The translations under genes and the position numbers were made by a program. Shown piece after piece: positions 43,369 to 52,027 of a DNA stretch of 64,000 nucleotides. Below the pieces are notes generated by a model, which saw only the letters and a list, made by a program, of their open reading frames with translations, made no database searches and was not told the origin of the DNA. This DNA is from CAYPPG01 sp964412555 (GTDB lineage: Bacteria; Hinthialibacterota; Hinthialibacteria; Hinthialibacterales; Hinthialibacteraceae), in assembly GCA_964412555.1 (NCBI GenBank), contig CAYPPG010000010.1:62001-126000 (forward strand). Direction: 5' to 3'. Every line of letters begins with the position of its first letter. The stretch's first letter is position 1.

Positions 43369-44094
43369 GTGTTTCAGACTGAATTTCGAATGAAGCACAA
43401 GAACGGCACAATCATCGATACGGAAAATACGGTCACCACACTGTACGATGATCAAGGGTGGCGCACCGGTGTTATCAGCGTCATCCGCGATATTACACAA
43501 CGGAAACAAGCGGAAAAACGGCTACAGCATCGGTTGACAGTGGAAGAAGCTGTCGCGCAAGTATCCAAATTGCTTTTTGCAGTAGAAAGACCGGATTTTC
43601 AACGGATTCTCGAAATCATGGGAAAAGCCGTTGCTGCCAATCGGTCTTACCTATTCCGATTGAAAAGCAATGAGCAACTTGCCGACAATCTTGCAGAATG
43701 GTGCGCTTCAGGTACGAGTTCCCAAATTCACAAATTACAAAATTTGGACATCTCTCTGTTTCCGTGGTGGATGGAGCAACTGGAAGAAAGAGAATACATT
43801 GCGATATCCGACATGAAGGAAATCCCCCCTCAAGAAACATCCTTGCAGGAAATTCTCCAGGAAGGATCGACTCAATCCTTACTTTGTGTACCGATTCGAT
43901 CTTCAAAAGGAAAACTTGCAGGATTAATAGGCTTCGATGATACGACAACAAGCCGCGAATGGAATCAATATGATATTCAAGCGCTTCAAATGGCCGCAGA
44001 AATGGTTTCGATTTATTGGGAGCGAAAACAAGCGGAGTCGGAAAAAGAAACGTTTCAGCGACTCGTACAAAAATTATCTTCTCCTCTAACCTAA
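43369..44094 (+). CDS. Middle fragment of the sensor kinase (PAS end and GAF)
   Basis: Same frame as the flanking pieces, between the first and second TAA. The sequence opens at 43297; the first ATG within it is later (43390, MKHKNGT). Residues give the PAS C-terminal strand pair (TEFRMKHKNGTIIDTENTVTTLYDDQGWRTGVISVIRDIT), a GAF domain and the start of a second GAF. No ribosome site is seen, so independent translation is doubtful. Confidence 0.45.
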   Translation: MFQTEFRMKHKNGTIIDTENTVTTLYDDQGWRTGVISVIRDITQRKQAEKRLQHRLTVEEAVAQVSKLLFAVERPDFQRILEIMGKAVAANRSYLFRLKSNEQLADNLAEWCASGTSSQIHKLQNLDISLFPWWMEQLEEREYIAISDMKEIPPQETSLQEILQEGSTQSLLCVPIRSSKGKLAGLIGFDDTTTSREWNQYDIQALQMAAEMVSIYWERKQAESEKETFQRLVQKLSSPLT

Positions 44095-44157
44095 AAGCAA
44101 ATCGGGAGAATCGTAGCCGAAGAATCGCGTACTCTGTTTGGCCATGATGCTTTTTTA

Positions 44158-46059
44158 TTGGATTTGATCGACGAACGTGAAAAGAAATTGATAGGAATTT
44201 ATTATGAAGATATCCCTGATGACGAAGATACAGTTCGAGAAATGCCGATCAATGTTTCTTCGGCATTCACTTCCATCACAGAAGACATGCTTGCCGGCCG
44301 CTGCAAACTCATCAATCGTGAATCGAGTGAAGATCCTGATGATTTACTCCCGTTTGGGAATGAATCAAAACGATCCTTATCGCTTATGTTCGCTCCGATT
44401 CAGTGGGAACACCAAACCATCGGTTTTCTCTCCATTCAAAGTTATACCCCCAATCGGTACGATCAATCGAGTTTGGATTTATTGTATTCCTTTGCGGATC
44501 AATGCAGTGGTGCTCTGGTACGAGCAAAAATTCAAGACTCATTACGGAAAAGTAAAGAGAGGTATCAACAATTTTTTGAAGATGATTTGACAGGGGATTA
44601 CATTTCAACTCCGGATGATCATATACAGATCTGCAATCCGGCTTTTGCCCGCATTTTCGGATTCTCATCTGTCGAAGAAGCCCTACAGTGTAATGTCCGC
44701 TCTCTTTATCCCCACCCCAAAGATCGGGATACATTTTTGGATAAATTGAAAACCGAAAAAAAGATCGTACGATACGAATTGGAATTGAGAACCATTGACG
44801 GGAAGCCCGTTCACGTGATCGAAAATGTGTTAGGCCATTTTGATGAAAATGAAGAATTGGCCGAAATCCAGGGATATATCTTCGATATCACCGCCAGGAA
44901 AAAAATGGAGATAGAACTCCGTCAGGCGCAAAAAATGGAAGCTATCGGCAATCTGGCGGGTGGAATTGCACACGATTTCAATAATATTATTATGGCAATC
45001 AACGGATATGCGGGATTGGTACTGGAAACGTTGAATGAAAATGATCCCCGAAGAGAGGATATTTCACAAATCTTATTAACGGCTAAACGGGGATCGAATT
45101 TAACCCGTCAATTATTGACTTTCAGCCGGAAACAAGCCTTCCAACCGGAAGTCATGGACCTGAATGCCGTGATTCACGATTTGGAAAAAATGCTGCGCCG
45201 TCTAATCGGTGAAGATGTCGATTTGAAAACCGTCTTGGATCCGAATCCATGTTTTATCAATGCGGATAAAGGACAAATGGAACAGGTGATCATCAATCTT
45301 GCCGTCAATGCCCGCGATGCCATGCCCGGTGTCGGTCAATTGGTTATCGAAACAAACAAACTCGATATCGATTTATATGTAGCTCGTAATTATATCAATC
45401 TTGAACCAGGCAATTATATTGTGTTGTCTGTCAGTGACTCCGGAATCGGTATGGACAAAACAACACTATCACACATTTTTGAACCGTTCTACACAACCAA
45501 AGAGCAAGGCAAAGGAACAGGCCTTGGATTATCGACTGTATTTGGAATCATCAAACAATGCGGAGGTGATATTCGCGTATACAGTGAACCCGGTCAAGGT
45601 AGCACCTTTAAAATTTTCCTGCCCTGTGTGAATCAGAATCACCAACTGCAGAAGGATGAAACATCCCCTACAAAATGCAAGGGGACTGAAACGATTTTAG
45701 TCGTAGAAGATGATGCCAATGTTCGCCAAATCGTAGCCAAAATTTTGAGCAAACATGGGTATAAGATTGTGAAGGCAACCCATGGTATGGAAGCGATGCG
45801 CATTGCAGAACAATCCAAAGAAACCTTTCATTTAATAATTACGGATATGGTCATGCCGCAAATGGACGGCATGGAACTCGCCCAACGATTGGCTCTTTCA
45901 CATCCACGCATGAAAGTATTGTATATGTCCGGTTACACCAATCTAAAATTCAATCCACATGAAATTGAAAAAATCGGTCAACATTTCATTCATAAACCAT
46001 TTTCTACTGAAGATTTACTCCACAAGGTGCGAAAGGTGTTGGATTATGGAAAGGAATAA
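44158..46059 (+). CDS. 3' fragment of the sensor kinase (GAF-PAS-HisKA-HATPase-receiver)
   Basis: About 633 residues in the same frame, after the second TAA (the frame is open from 44095; TTG at 44158 and ATG codons further on are possible restarts). It contains the entire catalytic kinase core and the receiver, so a restart product could still signal. The 3' end overlaps the next regulator gene by 14 nt, showing the former two-gene operon. Confidence 0.6.
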   Translation: MDLIDEREKKLIGIYYEDIPDDEDTVREMPINVSSAFTSITEDMLAGRCKLINRESSEDPDDLLPFGNESKRSLSLMFAPIQWEHQTIGFLSIQSYTPNRYDQSSLDLLYSFADQCSGALVRAKIQDSLRKSKERYQQFFEDDLTGDYISTPDDHIQICNPAFARIFGFSSVEEALQCNVRSLYPHPKDRDTFLDKLKTEKKIVRYELELRTIDGKPVHVIENVLGHFDENEELAEIQGYIFDITARKKMEIELRQAQKMEAIGNLAGGIAHDFNNIIMAINGYAGLVLETLNENDPRREDISQILLTAKRGSNLTRQLLTFSRKQAFQPEVMDLNAVIHDLEKMLRRLIGEDVDLKTVLDPNPCFINADKGQMEQVIINLAVNARDAMPGVGQLVIETNKLDIDLYVARNYINLEPGNYIVLSVSDSGIGMDKTTLSHIFEPFYTTKEQGKGTGLGLSTVFGIIKQCGGDIRVYSEPGQGSTFKIFLPCVNQNHQLQKDETSPTKCKGTETILVVEDDANVRQIVAKILSKHGYKIVKATHGMEAMRIAEQSKETFHLIITDMVMPQMDGMELAQRLALSHPRMKVLYMSGYTNLKFNPHEIEKIGQHFIHKPFSTEDLLHKVRKVLDYGKE

Positions 46060-46338
46060 GAACCACTCCTTTCACGGGAATCATGACCGGATATCGAAAG
46101 ATTTCCAACACCACATCTTGATTGTCGAAGACGATAGCCATGTCCGTTCTCTTATATTTCGTTTGCTGGAACAACAAAAATATCGTTGCGCCAAAGCCCA
46201 CTCCGCCGAACAGGCATTCCAGAACAAAAAGGAAGACACTTTGATCCGGACATTTGTGATGCATTTTGCCTCATCGTCGAAAAGATCAAACATCTTCGTT
46301 TTGAATATCACGACAATTCGGTGCCGATGTTACTTTAG
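46046..46338 (+). pseudogene. Remnant of an RpfG-like (receiver plus HD-GYP) response regulator
   Basis: From the ATG at 46046 the frame gives the first 45 residues of a receiver (HHILIVEDDSHVRSLIFRLLEQQKYRCAKAHSAEQAFQNKKED) and then loses similarity. In the next frame the DNA reads HFDPDICDAFCLIVEKIKHLRFEYHD and stops with TAG at 46336-46338. GxHFDPxxxDAF is the C-terminal end of HD-GYP domains. So the phospho-acceptor Asp, the linker and nearly all of HD-GYP are missing, with a frame change at the join. It overlapped the sensor kinase, its likely partner. Confidence 0.7.
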
Positions 46339-46344
46339 AATGAT

Positions 46345-46575
46345 GCGGGCAGGGATGCCCGCGCTCCGGCCTACTGGGAGCGCGGCCATCCTTGGCCGCT
46401 CTTTCCACTCACTAAGTTACTTTATCTCACTCCCATTGCGGGCAGGGATGCCCGCGCTCCGGCCTACTGGGAGCGCGGCCATCCTTGGCCGCTCTTTCCA
46501 CTCACTAAGTTACTTTATCTCACTCCCATTGCGGGCAGGGATGCCCGCGCTCCCAGTGTCGACGATTGCGGGTAG
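46345..46575. repeat. 93-bp tandem repeat (2.4 copies) containing GCGGGCAGGGATGCCCGC
   Basis: The unit starts at 46345, 46438 and 46531, a period of exactly 93 bp. Each unit carries two hairpins (GCGGGCA-GGGA-TGCCCGC and GAGCGCGGCC-type) plus a TTTCCACTCACTAAGTTACT spacer. As 93 is a multiple of three and no stop occurs, a frame (RAGMPALRPTGSAAILGR...) runs through it, but I consider that non-coding. It belongs to the dispersed repeat family. Confidence 0.9.
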
Positions 46576-46587
46576 GGGAGCGTGCCG

Positions 46588-46616
46588 TTGACTTGCCGCT
46601 TCTTTTCATGTTTAAA
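46588..46616 (+). promoter_or_regulatory. Sigma-70-like promoter for the LamG secreted protein
   Basis: TTGACT (46588-46593), 17-bp spacer, TTTAAA (46611-46616). It lies immediately after the 93-bp repeats and about 35 nt upstream of the start codon at 46658. Confidence 0.45.
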
Positions 46617-46657
46617 TGATTTGATAAGTACTATCAAACTTGAAAAGGAGCGAGAAG

Positions 46658-48436
46658 ATGAACAATGGAAAAAAGGTATTCTATTTAATCTCGATAGCCA
46701 CCCTGATGATTTCAACATCAATGGCGCAAGGCATCTTCGACTCGCAATTCGACTTTCCCCAACTTGGAGATTTCAAAGAAGAAGGAGACATATCCGTCAC
46801 CGGCTCCGGTGTCGATGCCATCTATACCATACAAGGTAATGGGAATGGGCTTGGTGATTCCGGCGGTCAGGATGGTGGATTTTATGTCTATGACATGCGC
46901 TCCGGCAGTTGGTCGATGGAAGGAAAAGTCTCTTGGCTCGATCCGGAAGGATTTGGTCCTTTTGGCAGCGTTGGAATGATGATCCGTGAAGAACCGGAAG
47001 AACCGACCTCGCGACATTATTCTTTAATGATGACCGCTGATGGCGAAGGAGAACGAACCGCTGCACGATTTCGCAATTTATACGCATTCCCCGGCCTTCC
47101 CACTACAGAATTCACGACTGAGAATGGTGAACCGGTTATCGATCCCGGCGATGGATTGTGGATGCGCATCACGCACGTTGAGTCTCTTCAATTATTTTAT
47201 TCCGAATATTCTTTCGACGGGGACAATTGGGAATTGGGACATATCCAAGTATTCCCCTGGAACGCTCCCGAGTTGGCGTATGGCTTATTCATCGCCAACG
47301 ATGAGGATACGGAATTCTATGCCTATGCCGAATTCACGAATCTCCAATTTCTCTCTCCCCCTCCGATTGCCGAACGTACACTTTCCCAGGCCTCCTTCAA
47401 AGAAGGTGACACGGTTGGGGTCACGATCAATGTCTTCAACTCCGGCGATTCTCCCACGGATGTGACTATCCAAGAAACGATCCCCACCGGTTGGTCTGCA
47501 TCCGCAATCAGCAATGGCGGAATAGCAACCAACGGAACCATTACCTGGAATCTAACCGATATCCCGCCCGGCGATACCGAATTGACCTATGAAGTCACTG
47601 CTCCAGCTTCCCCCAATATGCGCGCCGAGTGGTCAGGATTTGTCGAAGGAAGTTTGGATATTCAAGGCAAAAGTGGTCTCCTTCTAAGCGCCGGTGGATT
47701 TGATCGAATTTCGGATGATTTGGTAGTGCTCTACACTTTTGATGAAGGCGGCGGCGATACGGTTCGTGATGTTTCCGAGGTTGGTGAACCGTTAGACTTG
47801 ACAATTCGCGATCTCGATTTAGTTGAATGGGGTTCAGGAATGTTGACCGTCAACGGCGCGACAAAAATCAAAAGCGGAGATCCCGCAACGAAAATCATTG
47901 ATTCCGTTATGGATGCGAATGAAATCACTATCGAGGTGTGGATCACCCCAGCAAATATCGAGCAAACCGGGCCGGCACGGATCGCGACTTGTTCCTTCAA
48001 TGCCAGCCTTCGCAATTTCACGTTGGGACAATCCGGCACACAATACGTCGGCCGTCTGCGAACACCGGATACGGGAAATAATGGCTCCGAGCCGGATTTG
48101 GAAAGCCCTTCGGGCTTCGCGACTACCGTTTTAACGCATGTCGTCTATACCCGTGACGATTTCTGGTCCACCATTTTATATGTCAATAACGAAGTGATCG
48201 TCAACGACGATAACATTCTCGACATCGTCGGGGAATTCATCAACGGTGACATCGTCGGTTGGGATGAAAGTTATGAATTCGGTCTCGCGAATGAAATCAA
48301 CGCCGAACGCCCCTGGCTGGGCGATTTGCATTTGGTATCTATCTACAATCGAGCTTTGACGGAAGAGGAAGTCGCCCAGAATTTTGCCGCCGGCCCGAAC
48401 ATTGCCGTCGATGTGAAGGAATGGTCGATTTATTAG
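46658..48436 (+). CDS. Secreted LamG-like protein with C-terminal EWSIY
   Basis: A 592-residue exported protein with a signal peptide (1-23, ending STSMAQ). The first half (about 25-210) is a concanavalin-like fold (GIFDSQFDFPQLGDFKEEGDISVTGSG, GSWSMEGKVSWLDPEGFGPFGSVGMMIRE). A DUF11/CARDB-like Ig domain follows (GDTVGVTINVFNSGDSPTDVTIQETIPTGWSASAIS). The last third is LamG/Con-A (VLYTFDEGGGDTVRDVSEVGEPLDLTI, ANEITIEVWITPANI, LGDLHLVSIYNRALTEEEVAQNFAAGP). It ends VDVKEWSIY-COOH. The ATG at 46658 follows GGAG. A surface glycan-binding role is likely. Confidence 0.8.
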   Translation: MNNGKKVFYLISIATLMISTSMAQGIFDSQFDFPQLGDFKEEGDISVTGSGVDAIYTIQGNGNGLGDSGGQDGGFYVYDMRSGSWSMEGKVSWLDPEGFGPFGSVGMMIREEPEEPTSRHYSLMMTADGEGERTAARFRNLYAFPGLPTTEFTTENGEPVIDPGDGLWMRITHVESLQLFYSEYSFDGDNWELGHIQVFPWNAPELAYGLFIANDEDTEFYAYAEFTNLQFLSPPPIAERTLSQASFKEGDTVGVTINVFNSGDSPTDVTIQETIPTGWSASAISNGGIATNGTITWNLTDIPPGDTELTYEVTAPASPNMRAEWSGFVEGSLDIQGKSGLLLSAGGFDRISDDLVVLYTFDEGGGDTVRDVSEVGEPLDLTIRDLDLVEWGSGMLTVNGATKIKSGDPATKIIDSVMDANEITIEVWITPANIEQTGPARIATCSFNASLRNFTLGQSGTQYVGRLRTPDTGNNGSEPDLESPSGFATTVLTHVVYTRDDFWSTILYVNNEVIVNDDNILDIVGEFINGDIVGWDESYEFGLANEINAERPWLGDLHLVSIYNRALTEEEVAQNFAAGPNIAVDVKEWSIY

Positions 48437-48519
48437 ATCATTGTAAGTGACATTTCCTTTTTTAGTTTCTTGGCTATGCTAATGAGTATTCATCATGCGA
48501 AAGGAGTGGTAAATCAATT

Positions 48520-49029
48520 ATGGACAAAAAGATGAACGAGGCCATCAATGAGCAGATCAATGCCGAGTTGTTTTCGTCTTACCTATATTACGCAATGGCT
48601 GCTTATTTCGAATCGGTCAATCTGTCTGGTTTTGCAAGTTGGATGCGCGTACAGGCCATGGAAGAAATCACCCATGCGGACAAATTCTTCAACTACATCG
48701 TGGATCGTGGTGGACGGGTGGATTTGAAAACCATTGAACAGCCGCAAAAAGAGTGGGATTCTCCTCTCGCCGCATTTGAAGCGGCTTATGAACATGAACA
48801 GAAAGTCACGAAGCGAATCAATGATCTCGTCGATATCGCTCTAAACAGTAAGGACCATACTACCAATTCGTTCTTGCAATGGTTCGTTACCGAGCAAATC
48901 GAAGAAGAGGCAACGGCCAGTGAAATCGTCGATCAGTTGAAACTCGTCGGTGATGCCCGAAGCGGCTTGTTCATGCTCAACAAGGAATTGGGAGCAAGAA
49001 CGTTTACGGCTCCAACCTCTGACGAATAA
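48520..49029 (+). CDS. ftnA: Ferritin (non-heme, FtnA-like)
   Basis: A 169-residue four-helix ferritin that oxidises and stores iron. Ferroxidase ligands are visible: E16 in QINAELFSSYLYYAMAAYF, E49 and H52 in AMEEITHADKFFNYI, and E/Q in the second half (YEHEQKVTKRINDLVDIA, FLQWFVTEQIEEEATA). No heme-ligand Met of bacterioferritin is evident. The C-terminus is short. AAGGAG precedes the ATG. It stands as a single gene with its own terminator. Confidence 0.95.
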   Translation: MDKKMNEAINEQINAELFSSYLYYAMAAYFESVNLSGFASWMRVQAMEEITHADKFFNYIVDRGGRVDLKTIEQPQKEWDSPLAAFEAAYEHEQKVTKRINDLVDIALNSKDHTTNSFLQWFVTEQIEEEATASEIVDQLKLVGDARSGLFMLNKELGARTFTAPTSDE

Positions 49030-49054
49030 ATTTCGATTTTTATTGGACTTGAGT

Positions 49055-49081
49055 GGGCAGGCCACGTGCCTGCCCTTTTTT
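49055..49081 (+). terminator. Intrinsic terminator of the ferritin gene
   Basis: GGGCAGGC and GCCTGCCC form a perfect 8-bp stem around CACGT, followed by six T. It starts 25 nt after the ferritin stop and precedes the GNAT gene. Confidence 0.85.
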
Positions 49082-49099
49082 CAACTCGGAGTACTCATC

Positions 49100-49552
49100 A
49101 TGTTGCAAATACGGCCTGCCGTCCCTGAAGATTATCCGGTTATTGTAAAATTCAATGCCGCTATGGCAAAAGAAACCGAAAATATTGACCTGGATCTTGA
49201 ATGTTTGACCAGTGGGGTGCAAGCCACACTTGCCGATCGAACGAGAGGTTGGTATTACTTGGCCGTCGATAACAATATCATCGTCGGCCAAACCATGATC
49301 ACGCTCGAATGGAGCGATTGGCGCAATGGCTATTGGTGGTGGATTCAGAGCGTCTATGTGGTGCCCGATTATCGCCGAAAAGGAGTCTTTCGCGCATTGT
49401 ACTCTCATGTTACGGAAGAAGCGCAAACGGAGAAGAACGCAGTCGGGATCCGTCTCTATGTCGACCGGAATAATAAAACCGCACAACAAACGTATATCAA
49501 TTTAGGGATGCAAGCTTCCCATTACAGTTTTTACGAAAAAGCATTCGAATAA
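49100..49552 (+). CDS. GNAT-family N-acetyltransferase
   Basis: A 150-residue GNAT protein. It opens MLQIRPAVPEDYPVIVKFNAAMA, has the strand block YYLAVDNNIIVGQTMIT, the acetyl-CoA pocket QSVYVVPDYRRKGVFRALY (V-x-P-x-x-R-x-x-G) and GIRLYVDRNNKTAQQTYINLGM, which is typical of motif B. The ATG at 49100 follows GGAG; a longer frame overlaps ferritin and is not supported. The substrate is unknown. Confidence 0.88.
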   Translation: MLQIRPAVPEDYPVIVKFNAAMAKETENIDLDLECLTSGVQATLADRTRGWYYLAVDNNIIVGQTMITLEWSDWRNGYWWWIQSVYVVPDYRRKGVFRALYSHVTEEAQTEKNAVGIRLYVDRNNKTAQQTYINLGMQASHYSFYEKAFE

Positions 49553-49618
49553 GATACGGATTGATGGGTTTCACTTTGTTCAACCCATCCACACAAATTC
49601 CACTACACGAATTCCACA

Positions 49619-50989
49619 TTACTGATTGGGGGGTTGCCAAGGAACTTTGCTGTATTTTTCCAATTGCTTGTCGAGAGCGGATTTCAATTCTTCATACATC
49701 TCCGGTTCGTCTTTTGCCAAATTATTCGCTTCCAGGGGATCGGTACGTAAATTATAAAGTTCTAACGGTTCATCCGGCATGGGACGCAAAAGTTTCCAAT
49801 CGCCCCGGCGAATCGCTTCAATGGTTTCCCCTTTGAATTGCCCTCCTTCTCGGCGTCCCCAGAATAAATCCCGCTCGAATAAAGGTTGCTCTTCTCCCAA
49901 CAAAGTTGGCAGGATGCTTCTCCCGTCGATTGTATGCTGTATTTCAATCCCGGCAGCTTCCAGCAATGTCGGGAACAAGTCCATGGTCAACGTGACACGA
50001 TCCGTATGTGTTTCCGGTTGTATATACCCAGGCCAGCGGATCGCAGTAGGGACACGAATGCCCCCTTCGTAGAGAGTCCCCTTCCCTGCCCGTAAAGGCC
50101 CGTTATAGGCGCCGACACGCGTTAGCCCTCCGTTATCGCTACTGAATACAACGATCGTGTCACGATCCAGTTCCTTTTCGTTCAACGCTCTCAAGACCTT
50201 GCCAATCCCATCATCCATATGTTCGATCAAGGCAACCAGTTTCGCACGCTTTTCATCGATACCAGGTTCCCTTTTCTTGACTGTTTCCACCCTCTCCTTC
50301 GGAGGTTGAATGGGCGTATGAGGAGCATTGTAGGCAAGATAAAGGGAAAACGGCTCTTGCTTATTTTGCTCACGAATATATTCACAAGCCCATTGTGAGA
50401 ATAAATCTGTGGCATGGCCTTTGGGATCGATCTCTTGTTCATTCCGGCGCATATAATTGATTCCATGCCGCCGGTGATTGTAATAGTCATCCATCATATC
50501 ACCGAGAAAACCGTGAAAGAAATCAAACCCACGTTCATTCGGAGTATTCGGGGAAGAGAGACCAAGGTGCCATTTACCAATAATAGCGGTTTTATACCCT
50601 ACCGGCTGAAGGATTTCGGACAACAATTTGCACTCCGGTAATAAATATCCCCAGGAGTTATTGGAGTGGGTACGAATCACACCAGGTACACCCACCATTT
50701 CTTGATACCGCCCGGTCAGCAATGCCGCCCGTGTCGGTGAACAAACGGGACAGTTTGCATAGAACTTATTGAAGCGCATCCCTTGTCCCACCAACCGGTC
50801 GATATTCGGTGTCCGTAAATCGGAAGCACCGTAACTGCTCAAATCGCCATATCCCAGATCATCGGCAAGGATCAGGAGGATATTCGGTTTTTTCCGGGAT
50901 TCAGCCGCGTATAGCGTATCCGACAAAAGCGCACCGGACACCAAACCGGCGGAAGTAGACAAAAAATCTCTTCGAGTGGTCTGTTTCAT
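49619..50989 (-). CDS. Tat/Sec-exported arylsulfatase (formylglycine type)
   Basis: A 456-residue sulfatase. The leader TTRRDFLSTSAGLVSGALL (residues 4-22) is twin-arginine-like. The signature C83-S-P-T-R-A-A-L-L-T-G-R provides the Cys converted to formylglycine. Metal ligands are D43-D44 (LADDLGYGDLSSYG) and SSDNGG; HWHLG-type text reads GKWHLGLSSP. The C-terminal part has a small domain with WKLLRPMPDEPLELYNLRTDPLEANNLA. It belongs to sulfatase family S1; the substrate is likely a sulfated glycan. A maturase (anSME or FGE) is not in the window. Confidence 0.95.
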   Translation of the reverse strand: MKQTTRRDFLSTSAGLVSGALLSDTLYAAESRKKPNILLILADDLGYGDLSSYGASDLRTPNIDRLVGQGMRFNKFYANCPVCSPTRAALLTGRYQEMVGVPGVIRTHSNNSWGYLLPECKLLSEILQPVGYKTAIIGKWHLGLSSPNTPNERGFDFFHGFLGDMMDDYYNHRRHGINYMRRNEQEIDPKGHATDLFSQWACEYIREQNKQEPFSLYLAYNAPHTPIQPPKERVETVKKREPGIDEKRAKLVALIEHMDDGIGKVLRALNEKELDRDTIVVFSSDNGGLTRVGAYNGPLRAGKGTLYEGGIRVPTAIRWPGYIQPETHTDRVTLTMDLFPTLLEAAGIEIQHTIDGRSILPTLLGEEQPLFERDLFWGRREGGQFKGETIEAIRRGDWKLLRPMPDEPLELYNLRTDPLEANNLAKDEPEMYEELKSALDKQLEKYSKVPWQPPNQ

Positions 50990-51002
50990 TTTGATTTCCT
51001 TT

Positions 51003-51407
51003 TTATCCTTCGATGCAAGCGACTATCAATTTGCGGCTGCGGGGACCGTCGAATTCGGCGAAGAAAATCTCTTCCCAGCGGCCAAGCATAAGGCGCCCGT
51101 TCTCGATAAGAATCTGTTGGCTGTTGCCGACCAACACCGACTTGATGTGGGCAGCGGCGTTCCCTTCCGAATGAGCGTAACCGGCTGACCAGGGAACTTG
51201 CCGTTCGAGCGATGTTTCGAGATCCCGCATCACATCCGGATCATATCCTTCATTGATAAATACAGCGGCTGTGGTATGTGGCACATATAATAAACATATT
51301 CCTTCTTGAATTCTGACTGAGTCGACCGCAGATTGCACTTTGCTTGTAACGCTGACAAAATCCGTACGAGAGTGAGTCGAAATACTAATAATTCCCTTTT
51401 TCATCAT
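51003..51407 (-). CDS. YjbQ/UPF0047-family protein
   Basis: A 134-residue single-domain protein of the YjbQ (UPF0047) family: ISISTHSRTDFVSVTSKVQSAVDSVRIQEGICLLYVPHTTAAVFINEGYDPDVMRDLETSLERQVPW, then HSEGNAAAHIKSVLVGNSQQILIENGRLMLGRWEEIFFAEFDGPRSRKLIVACIEG. The His in PHTTAA and the H-S-E-G-N-A-A-A-H block are family hallmarks, implicated in secondary thiamine-phosphate synthase activity. The start ATG at 51407 follows AAAGG. A dispersed repeat lies directly upstream. It follows the sulfatase start by 13 nt and could be its first operon gene. Confidence 0.9.
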   Translation of the reverse strand: MMKKGIISISTHSRTDFVSVTSKVQSAVDSVRIQEGICLLYVPHTTAAVFINEGYDPDVMRDLETSLERQVPWSAGYAHSEGNAAAHIKSVLVGNSQQILIENGRLMLGRWEEIFFAEFDGPRSRKLIVACIEG

Positions 51408-51417
51408 CCATCCTTTA

Positions 51418-51447
51418 CTGGCAACGCAGGCATCCTTGCCTGCATCA
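51418..51447. repeat. Single copy of the GCAGGCATCCTTGCCTGC hairpin repeat
   Basis: TGGCAACGCAGGCATCCTTG followed by CCTGCATC is a variant of the GCGGGCATCCCTGCCCGC family, with GCAGGCA/TGCCTGC stems. It sits about 10 nt upstream of the yjbQ start, where it would be part of its leader. Confidence 0.75.
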
Positions 51448-51708
51448 TACAACATGTGTTTATGCATCCGTTCTGTAGCCTCAAACAAGCATCTTTTTTT
51501 CTAAAAAAGCACGAAAGGGTTCTCTAGGGTTCTCTCATCATAGAATAAGATAGACTGGTTTTTAAGGGTATAAGGAAGTTTTGCTCGCGGGGAGGAAAGA
51601 GAAAAAAATTGAATTATAAAACAACTGTCTACCACACCTAATAAAAGAAAAACGTGCTTGAAATAAAAGGTCAACGCATCGATAGCGTTTTAGTCTGAAA
51701 AAGAATAA

Positions 51709-51948
51709 CTAAAAATACGGATTTCCCTCCACGGACAATGGTGTTATTTCGAATCCTCGTTTGTTGACCACTCCATCTCCAACGGAAAGCGTAAGGACAA
51801 TTCGATCCGGAGCGCCCTGATAATTTTCCACCAACCGTCCTTCAGAAACAATTCGAATGGCTTTAATCGAACCTTCCCGTCCATTCATGCTATCAATCTT
51901 GACGCTGTCACCGACGTTAAAATAAATTTCTTTCGCAAAATCAATCAT
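51709..51948 (-). CDS. Conserved-looking small protein, unknown function
   Basis: A 79-residue frame (MIDFAKEIYFNVGDSVKIDSMNGREGSIKAIRIVSEGRLVENYQG...). The VGDSVKIDSMNGREGSIKAI and LVENYQGAPDRIVLTLSVGDGVVNKRGFEI blocks look like a small all-beta (SH3/KOW-like) fold. The ATG at 51948 follows AAGGAG. I recognise no family. The neighbouring gap 51408-51708 holds the dispersed repeat and nothing else I can support. Confidence 0.6.
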   Translation of the reverse strand: MIDFAKEIYFNVGDSVKIDSMNGREGSIKAIRIVSEGRLVENYQGAPDRIVLTLSVGDGVVNKRGFEITPLSVEGNPYF

Positions 51949-52027
51949 TCCGTACTCCTTTTTTTCATTCATTCAATCGAATTTGATGTTTTACACCACT
52001 ACCTTCGTCCCATTTCGTGATCAGCGT

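Larger units (their letters stand above)
42301..46059 (+). pseudogene. Hybrid sensor histidine kinase with two in-frame TAA codons
   Basis: One reading frame of 1,253 codons is interrupted only by TAA at 43294-43296 and TAA at 44092-44094. Domains in order are PAS (about 30-140), PAS (FLGYSPHDMIGKPISSF), PAS broken at GKNT*ILHIDDEKWEQF, GAF (VAQVSKLLFAVERPDFQ...), GAF broken at LSSPLT*KQIGRIVAEESRTLFGHDAF, PAS, HisKA with phospho-His in LAGGIAHDFNNI, HATPase (N-box NLAVNARDAMPG, G1 DSGIGMD, G2 GKGTGLGLS) and a receiver with Asp in LIITDMVMPQMDG. Homology runs through both stops without frameshift, so each is one changed codon. It is followed by a ruined regulator, so decay is likely, but readthrough or a mixed population cannot be excluded. 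Confidence 0.85.

Noticed and set aside
42301..46059. Genome-wide reassignment of TAA to an amino acid
   Set aside because: Many intact genes here (hslV, hslU, sat, hicB, ferritin) end properly at TAA at family-expected lengths.
46345..46575. Repeat-containing protein (RAGMPAL units) fused to a regulator
   Set aside because: The frame arises because 93 is divisible by three; the core occurs elsewhere in non-coding gaps and in other frames.
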